DNA of 64,000 bases from Haloferax gibbonsii ATCC 33959 (GCF_000336775.1 NZ_AOLJ01000011.1:88267-152266), one strand, 5' to 3'; counted from the first letter of the stretch, positions 43,331 to 52,479 are shown. Notes: generated by a model from the letters alone, not told the origin. Made by a program: numbers and translations.

Positions 43331-44605
43331 ATGGACTTACTTGCCCTCCAGGCGGGACTGGGCATCGGAGGCGTCGTCGTCGGCCTCCTCGTGCTCGTCC
43401 TCGCCATCGTGACGGTGTATCAGATGGTCGAAATCGTGGACGCCTACGAGAAGAAGGCGCTCACGGTGTTCGGGGAGTACCGACGCCTCCTCGAACCGGG
43501 TATCAACTTCATCCCGCCGTTCGTCTCTCGGACCTACGCGTTCGACATGCGGACCCAGACGCTCGACGTGCCCCGACAGGAAGCCATCACGCGCGACAAC
43601 TCGCCGGTGACCGCCGACGCCGTCGTCTACATCAAGGTGATGGACGCGAAGAAGGCGTTCCTCGAGGTCGACAACTACAAGCGCGCCGTCTCCAACCTCG
43701 CCCAGACGACCCTCCGGGCCGTCCTCGGCGACATGGAGCTCGACGACACGCTCAACAAGCGTCAGGAAATCAACGCGCGCATCCGCAAGGAACTCGACGA
43801 GCCGACCGACGAGTGGGGCGTCCGCGTCGAGTCCGTCGAGGTCCGCGAGGTCAACCCCAGCGCCGACGTGCAGCAGGCGATGGAACAGCAGACCTCCGCC
43901 GAGCGCCGCCGCCGCGCCATGATTCTCGAAGCGCAGGGTGAACGCCGCTCCGCCGTCGAGACCGCGGAGGGTGAAAAGCAGTCGAACATCATCCGCGCGC
44001 AGGGTGAAAAGCAGTCGCAGATTCTCGAAGCGCAGGGTGACGCAATCTCGACGGTCCTCCGCGCGAAATCCGCCGAGTCGATGGGCGAGCGCGCCATCAT
44101 CGACAAGGGCATGGAGACGCTCGAACGCATCGGACAGGGCGAGTCCACGACGTTCGTCCTCCCGCAGGAGCTCACGTCGCTCGTCGGCCGCTACGGCAAA
44201 CAGCTCACCGGCTCCGACGTGCAGGACATGGAAGGCCTCTCCAGCAAGCAGTTCGACGAGGAGACCCGCGAACTCATCGGGCTCGACGACATCGAGGAGA
44301 TTCTCGGCCAGATAGACCAGGCCGCCGAGATGGACGTCGAACAGCTCGAACAGGAGGCCGAAGCCATCAAGGCCGGCGCCGAGGTCAACGACATCAAGTC
44401 GCCCGACGAGGTCATCGCCGAGGCCGACGAGGAAGAAGACCCCATCAAGTCGTCCGACGAGGTCGTCGCCGAAAGCGAGGGCGACGACGACGCGGCCGCG
44501 ACCGGCGGGTCGGCGGACACGGAGACCGCGAGCAACGGGCAACCCGACGCCGACGGTGACGGCGACGACGAAAGCGAGATGTCCTTCGAGAAGGACCTCG
44601 AATAG
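43331..44605 (+). CDS. SPFH/stomatin (band 7) family protein
   Basis: 424 residues. An N-terminal helix (about 13-35) anchors it, then the SPFH domain (about 40-200; AYEKKALTVFGEYRRLLEPG, PADVQQAMEQQTSAE) and a coiled-coil region with repeats of the pattern EAQGE/RAQGEKQSQ (about 200-245). A very acidic C-terminal tail (about 370-420) is lineage-specific. Such proteins form oligomeric rings at the membrane and regulate proteases or channels. Pairs with the upstream NfeD. Confidence 0.92.
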   Translation: MDLLALQAGLGIGGVVVGLLVLVLAIVTVYQMVEIVDAYEKKALTVFGEYRRLLEPGINFIPPFVSRTYAFDMRTQTLDVPRQEAITRDNSPVTADAVVYIKVMDAKKAFLEVDNYKRAVSNLAQTTLRAVLGDMELDDTLNKRQEINARIRKELDEPTDEWGVRVESVEVREVNPSADVQQAMEQQTSAERRRRAMILEAQGERRSAVETAEGEKQSNIIRAQGEKQSQILEAQGDAISTVLRAKSAESMGERAIIDKGMETLERIGQGESTTFVLPQELTSLVGRYGKQLTGSDVQDMEGLSSKQFDEETRELIGLDDIEEILGQIDQAAEMDVEQLEQEAEAIKAGAEVNDIKSPDEVIAEADEEEDPIKSSDEVVAESEGDDDAAATGGSADTETASNGQPDADGDGDDESEMSFEKDLE

Positions 44606-44687
44606 TCGCATCGGCGGACGGTCCCGGACTCGGACGGTTGTAAATGCCGAAGCCCTTTTCTTCGCGCCGTCTCGTATGTGGGAGTAG

Positions 44688-45311
44688 ATGTCGAACCGCC
44701 GGGTAGACGAAGACAAGCGCGCGACCCTCCGTCGGTTCGCCGCGCTCGGGGCCGCCACGCCGCTCGTGGGCCTCGGGGGTGGCGACGACAGCGAGGACGA
44801 CTCGTCCGGGTCGAGCGACGCGCGGGACGCCATCGTCGGCTACGTCGCGTCCACGCCCGGCGCGCACTTCTCGAAGGTCCGCGACGACCTCAAGTTAGGG
44901 ACCGGCGAGACGCAGTACCACCTCCGGAACCTCGTCGACGACGACACGCTCGAAGTGCGCCGCGACGGCGACTACAAGCGGTTTTTCCCCGCGAGTCGGT
45001 TCTCCGAGTTCGAGCAGGTCGCGCTCGGCTATCTCCGCCGCGACACGCCGCGCGGGATGCTCGTCCACCTGCTTCGCGACCCCGACGCGACGGGAAGCGA
45101 ACTCGCCGACCGCCTCGGCGTCTCGCGGGCGACGGTGAGCACGTACGCGAAGAAACTCGACGCCGTGGGCCTCCTCTCGCGCGAGGACGGCTACGCGGTC
45201 CGCAACCCCGAGACGGTCATCACGCTCCTGATTCGCTACGCCGACTCCTTCGGCTCCGACGCCGCGGCGTTCGCCGACGACGCGGCCGAACTCATCCGGT
45301 TCGACCCCTGA
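44688..45311 (+). CDS. Transcription regulator with two winged helices and a hydrophobic N-terminus
   Basis: 207 residues. A first winged helix at about 50-100 (IVGYVASTPGAHFSKVRDDL, TGETQYHLRNLVDD) and a second at about 108-165 (VHLLRDPDATGSELADRLGV, SRATVSTYAKKLDAVG) match haloarchaeal two-domain HTH proteins. The first 35 residues look like a Tat signal or anchor (KRATLRRFAALGAATPLVGLGG), odd for a DNA-binding protein. The start used here is the one after the TGTAAATG-like promoter region. Confidence 0.82.
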   Translation: MSNRRVDEDKRATLRRFAALGAATPLVGLGGGDDSEDDSSGSSDARDAIVGYVASTPGAHFSKVRDDLKLGTGETQYHLRNLVDDDTLEVRRDGDYKRFFPASRFSEFEQVALGYLRRDTPRGMLVHLLRDPDATGSELADRLGVSRATVSTYAKKLDAVGLLSREDGYAVRNPETVITLLIRYADSFGSDAAAFADDAAELIRFDP

Positions 45312-45557
45312 CGAGGTCGGACGAGTCGAGGCCGGCGGTCGAGACGGGCGACTGACGCTGTACCGTGTGACGGTTCCGTGTCCATACCGACTCCCAGCGG
45401 CGGGGCTGGGACGCGAGAAAACCCAAAAAACGGGGATGGAACGACGCGTGGGTGGGAGACGACGGCGTTCCGGGTGGGAGCGGCGCGAGGGAGGACGCGC
45501 CGGGGTGCACGCCGAGGACGGCGTGCGGCGGGGCCTGAGTGAAACGTCAGCGGGGGC

Positions 45558-45827
45558 TCAGACGGTCACCTTCCACGTGGTGCCCGAGGAGTAGCCCCAC
45601 TTCTCGACGCTCACGTCGAAGTCGCCGTCGAGGATGGGGCGCATGTTCGCGCCGACCTCCTTCGCCGAGAGGTCGAGGTCGTCGGCGATGAGGCGGGACT
45701 TGAAGTACGTCTTCGCCCCGGCGTTGGAGCGGAGGTAGTCGAGGATGCGGCGCTGTTTCTCCGAGAGACTGCGGTTGGCGTCGAGGACCTCGCCCTCGAC
45801 TGCGGTCGCGGAGGCGGTCGTGCTCAT
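45558..45827 (-). CDS. DUF7123-type small HTH-like protein
   Basis: 89 residues from ATG 45827 (MSTTASATAVEG). LSEKQRRILDYLRSNAGAKT, then LIADDLDLSAKEVGANM form a winged-helix-like region, followed by a short beta C-terminus ending TTWKVTV. I recall this as a haloarchaeal family called DUF7123, unchecked. It may act as a small transcription factor. Confidence 0.78.
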   Translation of the reverse strand: MSTTASATAVEGEVLDANRSLSEKQRRILDYLRSNAGAKTYFKSRLIADDLDLSAKEVGANMRPILDGDFDVSVEKWGYSSGTTWKVTV

Positions 45828-46139
45828 ACCTACACAGAGAGACGAGACGCCTATCAGGGGTTTGGTACGGGAACTTAACACGGCGCTGTCTTGCGATTTT
45901 CACCGAAAACGAGCCGCCGGGAGGGCTTCACCGAGCCGTCGCAGGTACAGTCGCCTAACACCCACGCGACGCGGACACACCAACGAGGGAACAGGCCGGA
46001 CGCATCGGAGCGCGTCGGGCCGCGCCGGGGCGCATCGAAGCGGCCGCCGAACACCCGAACGTTCCGAACTGTCCGTCTCACGGACCGTACCTGTTCCAAG
46101 ACAGAAAATTCATACGCGGATAGCGGCCATACGACGACA
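45828..46139. other. 312-bp divergent spacer between the DUF7123-type gene and the aglD-like gene
   Basis: Holds AAAATTCATA at about 46106-46115, a TATA-like box 25-34 bases before ATG 46140. The rest is GC-rich with no recognisable gene or repeat. Confidence 0.4.
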
Positions 46140-48014
46140 ATGGGTCGCCCGACAGAACGACGCCCGGCCGCCGCGACCGCGGCCGGCGTCGAAGTGAGCG
46201 TCGTCCTCCCCGCCTACAACGAGGCGCGGACCATCGAAAACACGGTCCGCGTCACCGTCGAGACGCTCGAATCGTTCCTCCCCGCCGACGCCTTCGAAGT
46301 CATCGTGGCCGAAGACGGCTGCGACGACGAGACGCCGGAGATAGCCGACCGGTTGGCCGCCGAGGACGACCGGATTCGCCACTACCACAGCGACGCCCGC
46401 CTCGGTCGCGGCGGCGCGCTCGAACGCGCCTTCGAGGCCGCCCGTGGCGACACGCTCGTCTACTTCGACACGGACCTCGCGACGGACATGCGCCACCTCG
46501 AAGAGCTGGTCGAGCGCGTCCGCTCCGGCGAGTACGACGCCGCGACCGGGTCGCGCTGGATGCCCGACCGCGTCGCCGACCGCCCGCGGAAACGCGGCGT
46601 GCCGAGCCGGGCCTACAACGGGCTCGTCCGCCTGTTCCTCCGCTCGGACCTCCGCGACCACCAGTGCGGCTTCAAGGCGTTCAGCCGCGAGGCGTTCGAG
46701 GCGCTCCGCGACGACGTGGAAGACAACCACTGGTTTTGGGACACGGAGATGCTCGTCCGCGCCCAGCGCGCGGGCTTTCGGGTCGCCGAGTTCCCCGTGG
46801 ACTGGGAGCCGAAAGGCGACACGAAAGTCGACCTCGTCCGCGACATCCTCGGGATGGGGAGCCAGATTCTCCGGACGTGGTGGCAGCTCACGGTCCGGCC
46901 GCGCATCACCCGCCGGGTGACCATCGTCGCCGGCCTGCTTTTGACCGTCCTCGCGCTCGCGCTGATGACGCTCTACATCGACCCCTCGGAGGTCATCGCG
47001 GTCCTCGGCGAGGCCGACCCCGCGCTCGTCGCGGCCGCGGCGCTAATCTACGTCGTCTCGTGGCCGCTTCGGGGGATTCGCTACCGCGACATCCTCGCCG
47101 AGCTCGGCTACCGCGAGAAGGCGGGCTTCCTCACGGGGGCGATATTCATCAGTCAGACCGGGAATCTCGTGTTCCCCGCCCGCGCGGGCGACGCCGTGCG
47201 CGCCTACGTCGTGAAGGCACGCCGGAACATCCCGTACCCCTCGGGCTTCGCGTCGCTCGCGGTCGAGCGCGTCTTCGACCTGCTCACCATCGCGGGGCTC
47301 GCGGGCGTCGTCCTCGTCGGCCTCGCGGCGACCGGCGGCCTCGACGACATCGCCACGGTGCTCGCGACCGGCGTGAGCGGCGGCACGGTCGACGTGTCCG
47401 CCGACGACGTGCGCACCGTCGCCTACGTCGCCACCGGCGTCGGCGTCGTCGCCATTCTCGGCGTCATCGGCATCGCGCTGTCGGCCCGCGCGGACCGGAA
47501 CGTCGTCCGGGCGTTCGTCGGCCGGTTCTCGTCGGACTCCTACGTCGAACTCGTCGCGGGCGTCATCGAGCAGTTCGTCTCCGACCTGCAGGCGGTCGCC
47601 GGCAACCGCGCCGCCTTCGGCCGCGTCGGCCTGACGAGCCTCGCCATCTGGACCGTCGACGTGGTGACGGCCGTCGTCGTCCTGCTCGCGCTCGGCGTCG
47701 ACATCGACCCCGTCGTCCTCGTCGGCGTCTCGTTTTTCGCCGTGAGCGTCGGCAACCTCGCGAAGGTGCTCCCGCTCTCGCCCGGCGGCGTCGGCCTCTA
47801 CGAAATCGCCTTCACGGTGTTCATGGCCGCCCTCGCGCCGATTACGCCCGCGGCCGCGCTCGCCGCGGCGGTCCTCGACCACGCGGTGAAAAACGCCGTC
47901 ACCATCGTCGGCGGCGTCGCGTCGATGCTGTCGCTCAACGTCTCGCTGACGACCGCGGTCGAAGAGAGCGCCGACGTGCGCGACCGCGACCACGAACTCG
48001 CCGAGTCGGAGTAA
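46140..48014 (+). CDS. aglD: AglD-like glycosyltransferase with flippase-type membrane domain
   Basis: 624 residues from ATG 46140; the frame is open upstream but that part lacks protein character. The GT2 domain (about 20-240) has SVVLPAYNEARTIENTV, AEDGCDDET and the DxD-like YFDTDLATDM, as in dolichyl-phosphate sugar synthases. From about residue 262 a multi-helix domain of the AglD/lysylphosphatidylglycerol-synthase membrane type follows (SWPLRGIRYRDILAELGY, FPARAGDAVRAYVVKARRN, SPGGVGLYEIAFTVF). In Haloferax AglD charges dolichol phosphate with the terminal mannose of the S-layer N-glycan. The symbol rests on architecture, length and my memory of the neighbourhood. Confidence 0.85.
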   Translation: MGRPTERRPAAATAAGVEVSVVLPAYNEARTIENTVRVTVETLESFLPADAFEVIVAEDGCDDETPEIADRLAAEDDRIRHYHSDARLGRGGALERAFEAARGDTLVYFDTDLATDMRHLEELVERVRSGEYDAATGSRWMPDRVADRPRKRGVPSRAYNGLVRLFLRSDLRDHQCGFKAFSREAFEALRDDVEDNHWFWDTEMLVRAQRAGFRVAEFPVDWEPKGDTKVDLVRDILGMGSQILRTWWQLTVRPRITRRVTIVAGLLLTVLALALMTLYIDPSEVIAVLGEADPALVAAAALIYVVSWPLRGIRYRDILAELGYREKAGFLTGAIFISQTGNLVFPARAGDAVRAYVVKARRNIPYPSGFASLAVERVFDLLTIAGLAGVVLVGLAATGGLDDIATVLATGVSGGTVDVSADDVRTVAYVATGVGVVAILGVIGIALSARADRNVVRAFVGRFSSDSYVELVAGVIEQFVSDLQAVAGNRAAFGRVGLTSLAIWTVDVVTAVVVLLALGVDIDPVVLVGVSFFAVSVGNLAKVLPLSPGGVGLYEIAFTVFMAALAPITPAAALAAAVLDHAVKNAVTIVGGVASMLSLNVSLTTAVEESADVRDRDHELAESE

Positions 48015-48023
48015 CGGAGCGAC

Positions 48024-48545
48024 TCAGTACAGTTCACACCGGAAGGGCGCGAACGCGCCCGTCACGGCCGATTCGAGCGCGTCGGTTCGGGTGAGCCGAC
48101 CGCCGGTGAACACGCCCGCCGCGCCCTCGTTTTTCGCGATGTCGTCGGTGCCGAGCACGTCGTCCATCACCGGCCCGAGTTCCTCGCCCGCGTCGATGCG
48201 GTCCACGATGCGGGCGGGGAGCGGGAGGCTCGGCCCCGCGGCGCGACCGACGCGCTCGCCGTCGGTCACGGCCGCCCACATCACGAGATACGTGTCCCGC
48301 CCGTCGGTGCCGTCGCCGGCCGGGAAGGTCGCGACGCCGCCCTCAATGCCGACGCCGAAGTCGTAGTCGCCCGCGTCGAGCGCCCGCTCCGCGCGGGTGA
48401 CCGCGCCCGCGATGGTCTCGTCGTTCCCCGTCGGCTGTTCGGAGACGCCGGAGTCGACGGCGACCGCCGCCACGGAGGCGTCGGGGCAGGTTCGTTCGAC
48501 CGCGCGCCGCTTCACCGGGTTGCCGCTTCCGACCGCGATGTCCAT
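48024..48545 (-). CDS. Inosine/xanthosine triphosphatase (DUF84, YjjX-like)
   Basis: 173 residues from ATG 48545 (MDIAVGSGNPVKRRA). The N-terminal GSGNPVKRRAVE, the DSGVSEQPTGNDETIAGAV loop and FGVGIEGGVA are diagnostic of the DUF84 NTPase family, which hydrolyses ITP and XTP to protect nucleic acids from deaminated bases. The C-terminus KNEGAAGVFTGGRLTRTDA completes the fold. Convergent with the aglD-like gene by 9 bp and followed upstream by the cobalamin-binding protein gene. Confidence 0.9.
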   Translation of the reverse strand: MDIAVGSGNPVKRRAVERTCPDASVAAVAVDSGVSEQPTGNDETIAGAVTRAERALDAGDYDFGVGIEGGVATFPAGDGTDGRDTYLVMWAAVTDGERVGRAAGPSLPLPARIVDRIDAGEELGPVMDDVLGTDDIAKNEGAAGVFTGGRLTRTDALESAVTGAFAPFRCELY

Positions 48546-48565
48546 GTCGGTAGCGCGTCGCCCGG

Positions 48566-49354
48566 TTATTTCCCTTCGTCGGATTCGGTCGCGGTCGCGG
48601 GCTCCCACGGCTCGGGGAAGTCGGCGTCGGGGTGTAGCAGTCGCGCGAGGCGGTCGACGCCGGAGACGACCGCCGGGCTCGGCTGGTTGAGAAGCGAGTC
48701 GTCGACGGCGTGGACCGCGGCGTCGAGATTCCACCCGCGGGCCTCGAACGCCTCGGGGTCGCCGCGCTCGCCCTTCCCGCAGGGGTGGAGAACAACGTGG
48801 TCGGGGTCGGCGGCCGCGACGGTCTCGGGGTCGACTTCGGCGGACCGCTCGCCGGGCGCGACGAGCGGGGCGGACCCGCCGGCGGCGCGGACGAGGTCGG
48901 GGACCCAGTTGCCGGCGGCCATCGGCGGGTCGGCCCACTCCTCGCAGTAGACGGTCGGGCGGTCGCGGTCGTCGACCGCGTCGGCGACGCGGGCGAGGTG
49001 GTCGCGGCAGTCCTCGGCGAGCGTCGCGCCGGCGCTGGCGTCGCCCGCGGCGTCGCAGACGACGGGAAACGAGTCGAACACCTCGGCGAGCGTCGCGGGC
49101 GCGACGTGAAACACGTCGTAGCCGCGGTCGCGGGCCGCCGCCGCGACGTCCGACTGGAGGTCGTCGCAGGTGCAGACGGCGTCGGCGTCGAGTTCGTCGA
49201 CCCGGTCGAAATCGGGGTTCAGCCAGCCGCCGACGACCGGCTTGTCGGTCGGCGAGTGAGCGGTCGCCCCGACGACGTGAGCGTCGAGACCGGCGGCATC
49301 GAGGATGGCCGTCGCGCTCGGCGCGAGCGAGACGACGCGGGGGTGGGCGGCCAT
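48566..49354 (-). CDS. Cobalamin-binding (BtuF-like) protein without a signal peptide
   Basis: 262 residues from ATG 49354. Helical-backbone metal/corrinoid-binding protein pattern: RVVSLAPSATAILDAAGLDA at the N-terminus, HSPTDKPVVGGWLNPD, DADAVCTCDDLQ and VYCEEWADPPMAAGNWV. No signal peptide or lipobox is visible, so it may be cytoplasmic, unlike transport-linked BtuF. It ends 20 bases before the ITPase start, same strand. The window also encodes the B12 subunit of methylmalonyl-CoA mutase. Confidence 0.85.
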   Translation of the reverse strand: MAAHPRVVSLAPSATAILDAAGLDAHVVGATAHSPTDKPVVGGWLNPDFDRVDELDADAVCTCDDLQSDVAAAARDRGYDVFHVAPATLAEVFDSFPVVCDAAGDASAGATLAEDCRDHLARVADAVDDRDRPTVYCEEWADPPMAAGNWVPDLVRAAGGSAPLVAPGERSAEVDPETVAAADPDHVVLHPCGKGERGDPEAFEARGWNLDAAVHAVDDSLLNQPSPAVVSGVDRLARLLHPDADFPEPWEPATATESDEGK

Positions 49355-49523
49355 GCGTAGTCGTGGCAACGCCCCTTCGAGAAAAGTATGTATCGCGTTA
49401 CGGTCGGTGGGAAGCCGCCGCTGAGTGACCGGTGAATCGCCGAATCCCTCATGAACCTCAATCACCCGTGCGACGGCCTCACACAGCCAAACGAGGCCGC
49501 TCGCCGAAAGCGATACCAAACCA

Positions 49524-49530
49524 TTTATGC
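49524..49530 (+). promoter_or_regulatory. TATA-like box of the TFB gene
   Basis: TTTATGC about 90 bases before ATG 49619. Unlike most genes here this implies a leader of about 60 bases. Confidence 0.45.
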
Positions 49531-49618
49531 GGTCGTCTGCGGTTGCTGGTGTTACGGACAGCATCCGGGTTCTAGCCGCCTCTAACCACCCCATCCCGGA
49601 GCACCCGCCGTCGTATCC

Positions 49619-50626
49619 ATGAGTGAACGAATCTGGACCCGAAACCCCGGCGCACAGGAGCAGGAACGAAACACGCAGAACGGCCGACAGGAGGCCGAAA
49701 CCGAACAGGAAGACACGAAGGGCGACACGCTGCAGTGTCCCGAGTGCGGCGGTCACGTCGTCACCGACGACGAACACGGCGAGACCGTCTGTAACGACTG
49801 CGGACTCGTCGTGACCGCGGACTCCGTCGACCGCGGCCCCGAGTGGCGCGCGTTCGACGCCCGCGAGAAAGACGAGAAGTCCCGCGTCGGCGCGCCGACG
49901 ACCAACACGATGCACGACAAGGGCCTGTCGACGAACATCGACTGGCGCGACCGCGACGCGTACGGGAACTCCCTCGGCGCGCGCCAGCGCCAGAAGATGC
50001 AGCGGCTCCGCAAGTGGAACGAGCGGTTCCGCACCCGCGACTCCAAAGAGCGCAACCTGAAGCAGGCGCTCGGCGAAATCGACCGCATGGCCTCCGCGCT
50101 CGGCCTGCCCGAGAACGTCCGCGAGACGGCGTCGGTCATCTACCGCCGCGCGCTCGACGACGACCTGCTGCCCGGCCGCTCCATCGAGGGCGTCGCCACG
50201 TCGTGTACCTACGCCGCCGCCCGCATGGCCGGCGTCCCGCGCTCGCTCGACGAAATCGCGGAGGTCTCGCGCGTCGAGAAGAGCGAGGTCGCCCGCACCT
50301 ACCGCTACATCGCCCGCGAACTCTCGCTGGAGGTCAAGCCCGCCGACCCCGAGCAGTACGTCCCGCGGTTCGCCAGCGAACTCGGCCTCTCCGACGAGTC
50401 GAAGATGCGCGCGCGCCAACTCCTGAAGAACGCCAAGGAGAAGGGCGTCCACTCGGGTAAGTCGCCGGTCGGCCTCGCCGCCGCCGCCGTCTACGCCGCC
50501 GCCCTCCTCACCAACGAGAAGACCACGCAGGCCGCCGTCAGCGACGTGGCCGACATCTCCGAGGTCACCATCCGCAACCGCTACCACGAACTCCTCGAAG
50601 CCGAGGAGAACCTCGGCCTCGTCTGA
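49619..50626 (+). CDS. tfb: Transcription initiation factor TFB
   Basis: 335 residues. Zinc ribbon (LQCPECGGHVVTDDEHGETV, CNDCG; four Cys), a B-finger region (EWRAFDAREKDEKSRVGAPT), and two cyclin-fold repeats (about 130-215 and 225-320; second ends VTIRNRYHELLEA with the BRE-reading helix). TFB bridges TBP-DNA and RNA polymerase. The 40-residue N-terminal extension before the ribbon is Gln/Glu-rich, as in haloarchaeal TFBs. Haloarchaea have several TFBs; which one this is cannot be told here. Confidence 0.97.
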   Translation: MSERIWTRNPGAQEQERNTQNGRQEAETEQEDTKGDTLQCPECGGHVVTDDEHGETVCNDCGLVVTADSVDRGPEWRAFDAREKDEKSRVGAPTTNTMHDKGLSTNIDWRDRDAYGNSLGARQRQKMQRLRKWNERFRTRDSKERNLKQALGEIDRMASALGLPENVRETASVIYRRALDDDLLPGRSIEGVATSCTYAAARMAGVPRSLDEIAEVSRVEKSEVARTYRYIARELSLEVKPADPEQYVPRFASELGLSDESKMRARQLLKNAKEKGVHSGKSPVGLAAAAVYAAALLTNEKTTQAAVSDVADISEVTIRNRYHELLEAEENLGLV

Positions 50627-50827
50627 GCACGCGCGCCGGACGACCGCGCCGGACGGCGGTTCGAATCGGACGAGACGACTCGATTTTCGGTTATTCGCTC
50701 GCCAGCGGCGGCGCTCGACGCGGCGAGCGGCCGGCCGGGGCTTCGAACCGCGGGGACCGGCGGCGCGGGGGCGACCGGCTCCGCACCGAGGCGAAGGGTT
50801 TTGTTTCGGGGCGAACACGTCCGTACG

Positions 50828-51922
50828 ATGCGCACGACTCACGCCCTCACGGTGGGCGACGCCGCCGACACCGGACTCGCCGACGAGAGCGTGAACCTCG
50901 TCGTCACGTCGCCGCCGTACCCCATGATAGAGATGTGGGACGACCTCTTTTCGGCGCGCGACGACGCCGTCGCGGCGGCGCTCGACGAGGGCGACGGCGA
51001 CGCCGCGTTCGAGGCGATGCACGAGCAGCTCGACGCCGTCTGGGACGAGGTGGCCCGCGTGCTCGCCCCCGGCGGGCTGGCTTGCGTGAACGTCGGCGAC
51101 GCGACCCGGAGCCTCGACGGGTCGTTTCGCCAGTACCCCAACCACGCCCGCGTGCTCACCGCGCTCGGCGAGCGCGGGCTGACGCCGCTTCCGGACGCCG
51201 TCTGGCGCAAGCCGACCAACAGCCTGACGAAATTCATGGGGTCGGGAACGCTCCCGACGAACGCCTACGTCACGCTCGAACACGAGTACGTGCTCGTGGT
51301 CCGCAAGGGCGAAGCGCGGTCGTTCCCGCCGGGCGACGACCGGCGCTACGAGAGCGCCTTCTTCTGGGAGGAGCGAAACCGCTGGTTCTCCGACCTCTGG
51401 GAGTTCGGCGGGACCGACCAGCGCCTCGATTCGGGCACTAGAGAGCGCTCGGCGGCGTTCCCCGTCGAGCTTCCGCTCCGGCTGATTCGGATGTACTCCG
51501 TCTACGGCGACACCGTCTTCGACCCCTTCGCCGGGACCGGGACGACGACGCTCGCGGCCATGCTCGCGGGCCGGAACTCGGTCGGCTACGACCTCGACGC
51601 CGACCTCGTCTCCGGGTTCGAAACGCGGCTCGACGACCTCCCGGAACGCTCGCGCGCGGAGGTCGAACGCCGGCTCGACGACCACCGGGAGTTCGTCGCC
51701 GACCGCGACGAGCGCCCCGGCCACGACGCCGAGCACTACGACTTCCCGGTCGTGACGAAACAGGAGCGTCGCATCCGTCTGTACCGCGTGACGTCGGTCG
51801 AGGCGTCGGCCGACGGGTCGGACCGCGAGTTCGTCGTCGAACACGAACCGCACGACGGGGCCGGGGCCGCCAGCGCCGCGGGGACGACGCCGACTTCGGA
51901 AGACGCGCAGACGACCGACTAA
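50828..51922 (+). CDS. Orphan DNA methyltransferase (beta class; CTAG N4-cytosine candidate)
   Basis: 364 residues from ATG 50828 (MRTTHALTVGDAADTG). The catalytic motif TSPPY is near residue 36 and the SAM motif DPFAGTGTTT near 240, the order of beta-class amino-methyltransferases; a target-recognition region lies between. TSPPY suits N4-cytosine (and some N6-adenine) enzymes. No restriction gene is adjacent, so it is an orphan. I recall the Haloferax homologue at this position (HVO_0794) being assigned to CTAG methylation. CTAG is visibly rare in this window. Confidence 0.88.
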   Translation: MRTTHALTVGDAADTGLADESVNLVVTSPPYPMIEMWDDLFSARDDAVAAALDEGDGDAAFEAMHEQLDAVWDEVARVLAPGGLACVNVGDATRSLDGSFRQYPNHARVLTALGERGLTPLPDAVWRKPTNSLTKFMGSGTLPTNAYVTLEHEYVLVVRKGEARSFPPGDDRRYESAFFWEERNRWFSDLWEFGGTDQRLDSGTRERSAAFPVELPLRLIRMYSVYGDTVFDPFAGTGTTTLAAMLAGRNSVGYDLDADLVSGFETRLDDLPERSRAEVERRLDDHREFVADRDERPGHDAEHYDFPVVTKQERRIRLYRVTSVEASADGSDREFVVEHEPHDGAGAASAAGTTPTSEDAQTTD

Positions 51923-52038
51923 CCTCGAAACGCTCGAATCCGGGGCGTTCGAACGCGTCCCGTCGGGCTTCGGTTCCGGTTAACTGACTATCGGATAATC
52001 CAGACGTTTAAGAGTGCGGACGACGACGCCAACGAACA

Positions 52039-52434
52039 ATGCCCGATGCTCGTCGTCGCGCGTTCGTCGCAGCCCTCGTCGGCGTGGTTGGTGCCTCGCT
52101 CGGAATCGCCGGGGCGGGCCACGTCTACCTCCGCGAGTGGCGACGCGCGATTGCGTGGTTCACCTTCGTCGTCGGCGCGGGGCTGGTGTTGCTCTCGACG
52201 TTCGCCGACCCGGCGACCGTGACCGTGGACTCGGTTCCGAGAGAGGTGCTGATTCCCGTCCTCGGACTGCTGTTCCTGAGCGCGTTCGACGCCTACCGCG
52301 TCGGGATTCGCCCCCGCGGCCGCAACGCGAACGGCGAGCCGACCTGTCCGGTCTGCGGCGGCGAACTCGACCGAAACCTCGACTTCTGTCCGTGGTGTGC
52401 GACGGAACTCGAGTGGTACACGGTCGAAGGATAA
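52039..52434 (+). CDS. Two- or three-helix membrane protein with a C-terminal zinc ribbon
   Basis: 131 residues. Helices at about 9-30, 37-56 and 68-83, then CPVCGGELDRNLDFCPWC (residues 103-120), a C-x2-C...C-x2-C zinc ribbon facing the cytoplasm. A TTTAAG box at 52008-52013 gives a promoter of leaderless spacing. No function known. Confidence 0.8.
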   Translation: MPDARRRAFVAALVGVVGASLGIAGAGHVYLREWRRAIAWFTFVVGAGLVLLSTFADPATVTVDSVPREVLIPVLGLLFLSAFDAYRVGIRPRGRNANGEPTCPVCGGELDRNLDFCPWCATELEWYTVEG

Positions 52435-52479
52435 GGCGCTCGCGTCGGCGGTCCGCCCCGAAAAAACGGTTCTCCGGAA

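Noticed and set aside
43931-44045. Short internal repeats in the SPFH gene (GCGCAGGGTGAAAAGCAG-like)
   Set aside because: These encode the normal coiled-coil heptad-like repeats of stomatins and are not a mobile or CRISPR repeat.
45367-45594. Arg/Gly-rich + strand frame after the regulator gene
   Set aside because: Basic composition unlike the acidic proteins of the window, and antisense to the DUF7123-type gene at its end.
48566-51853. A single - strand frame of over 1000 codons across TFB and the methyltransferase
   Set aside because: Only the last 262 codons encode a protein (the cobalamin-binding protein); the rest is antisense to tfb and the methyltransferase and is a by-product of high G+C.
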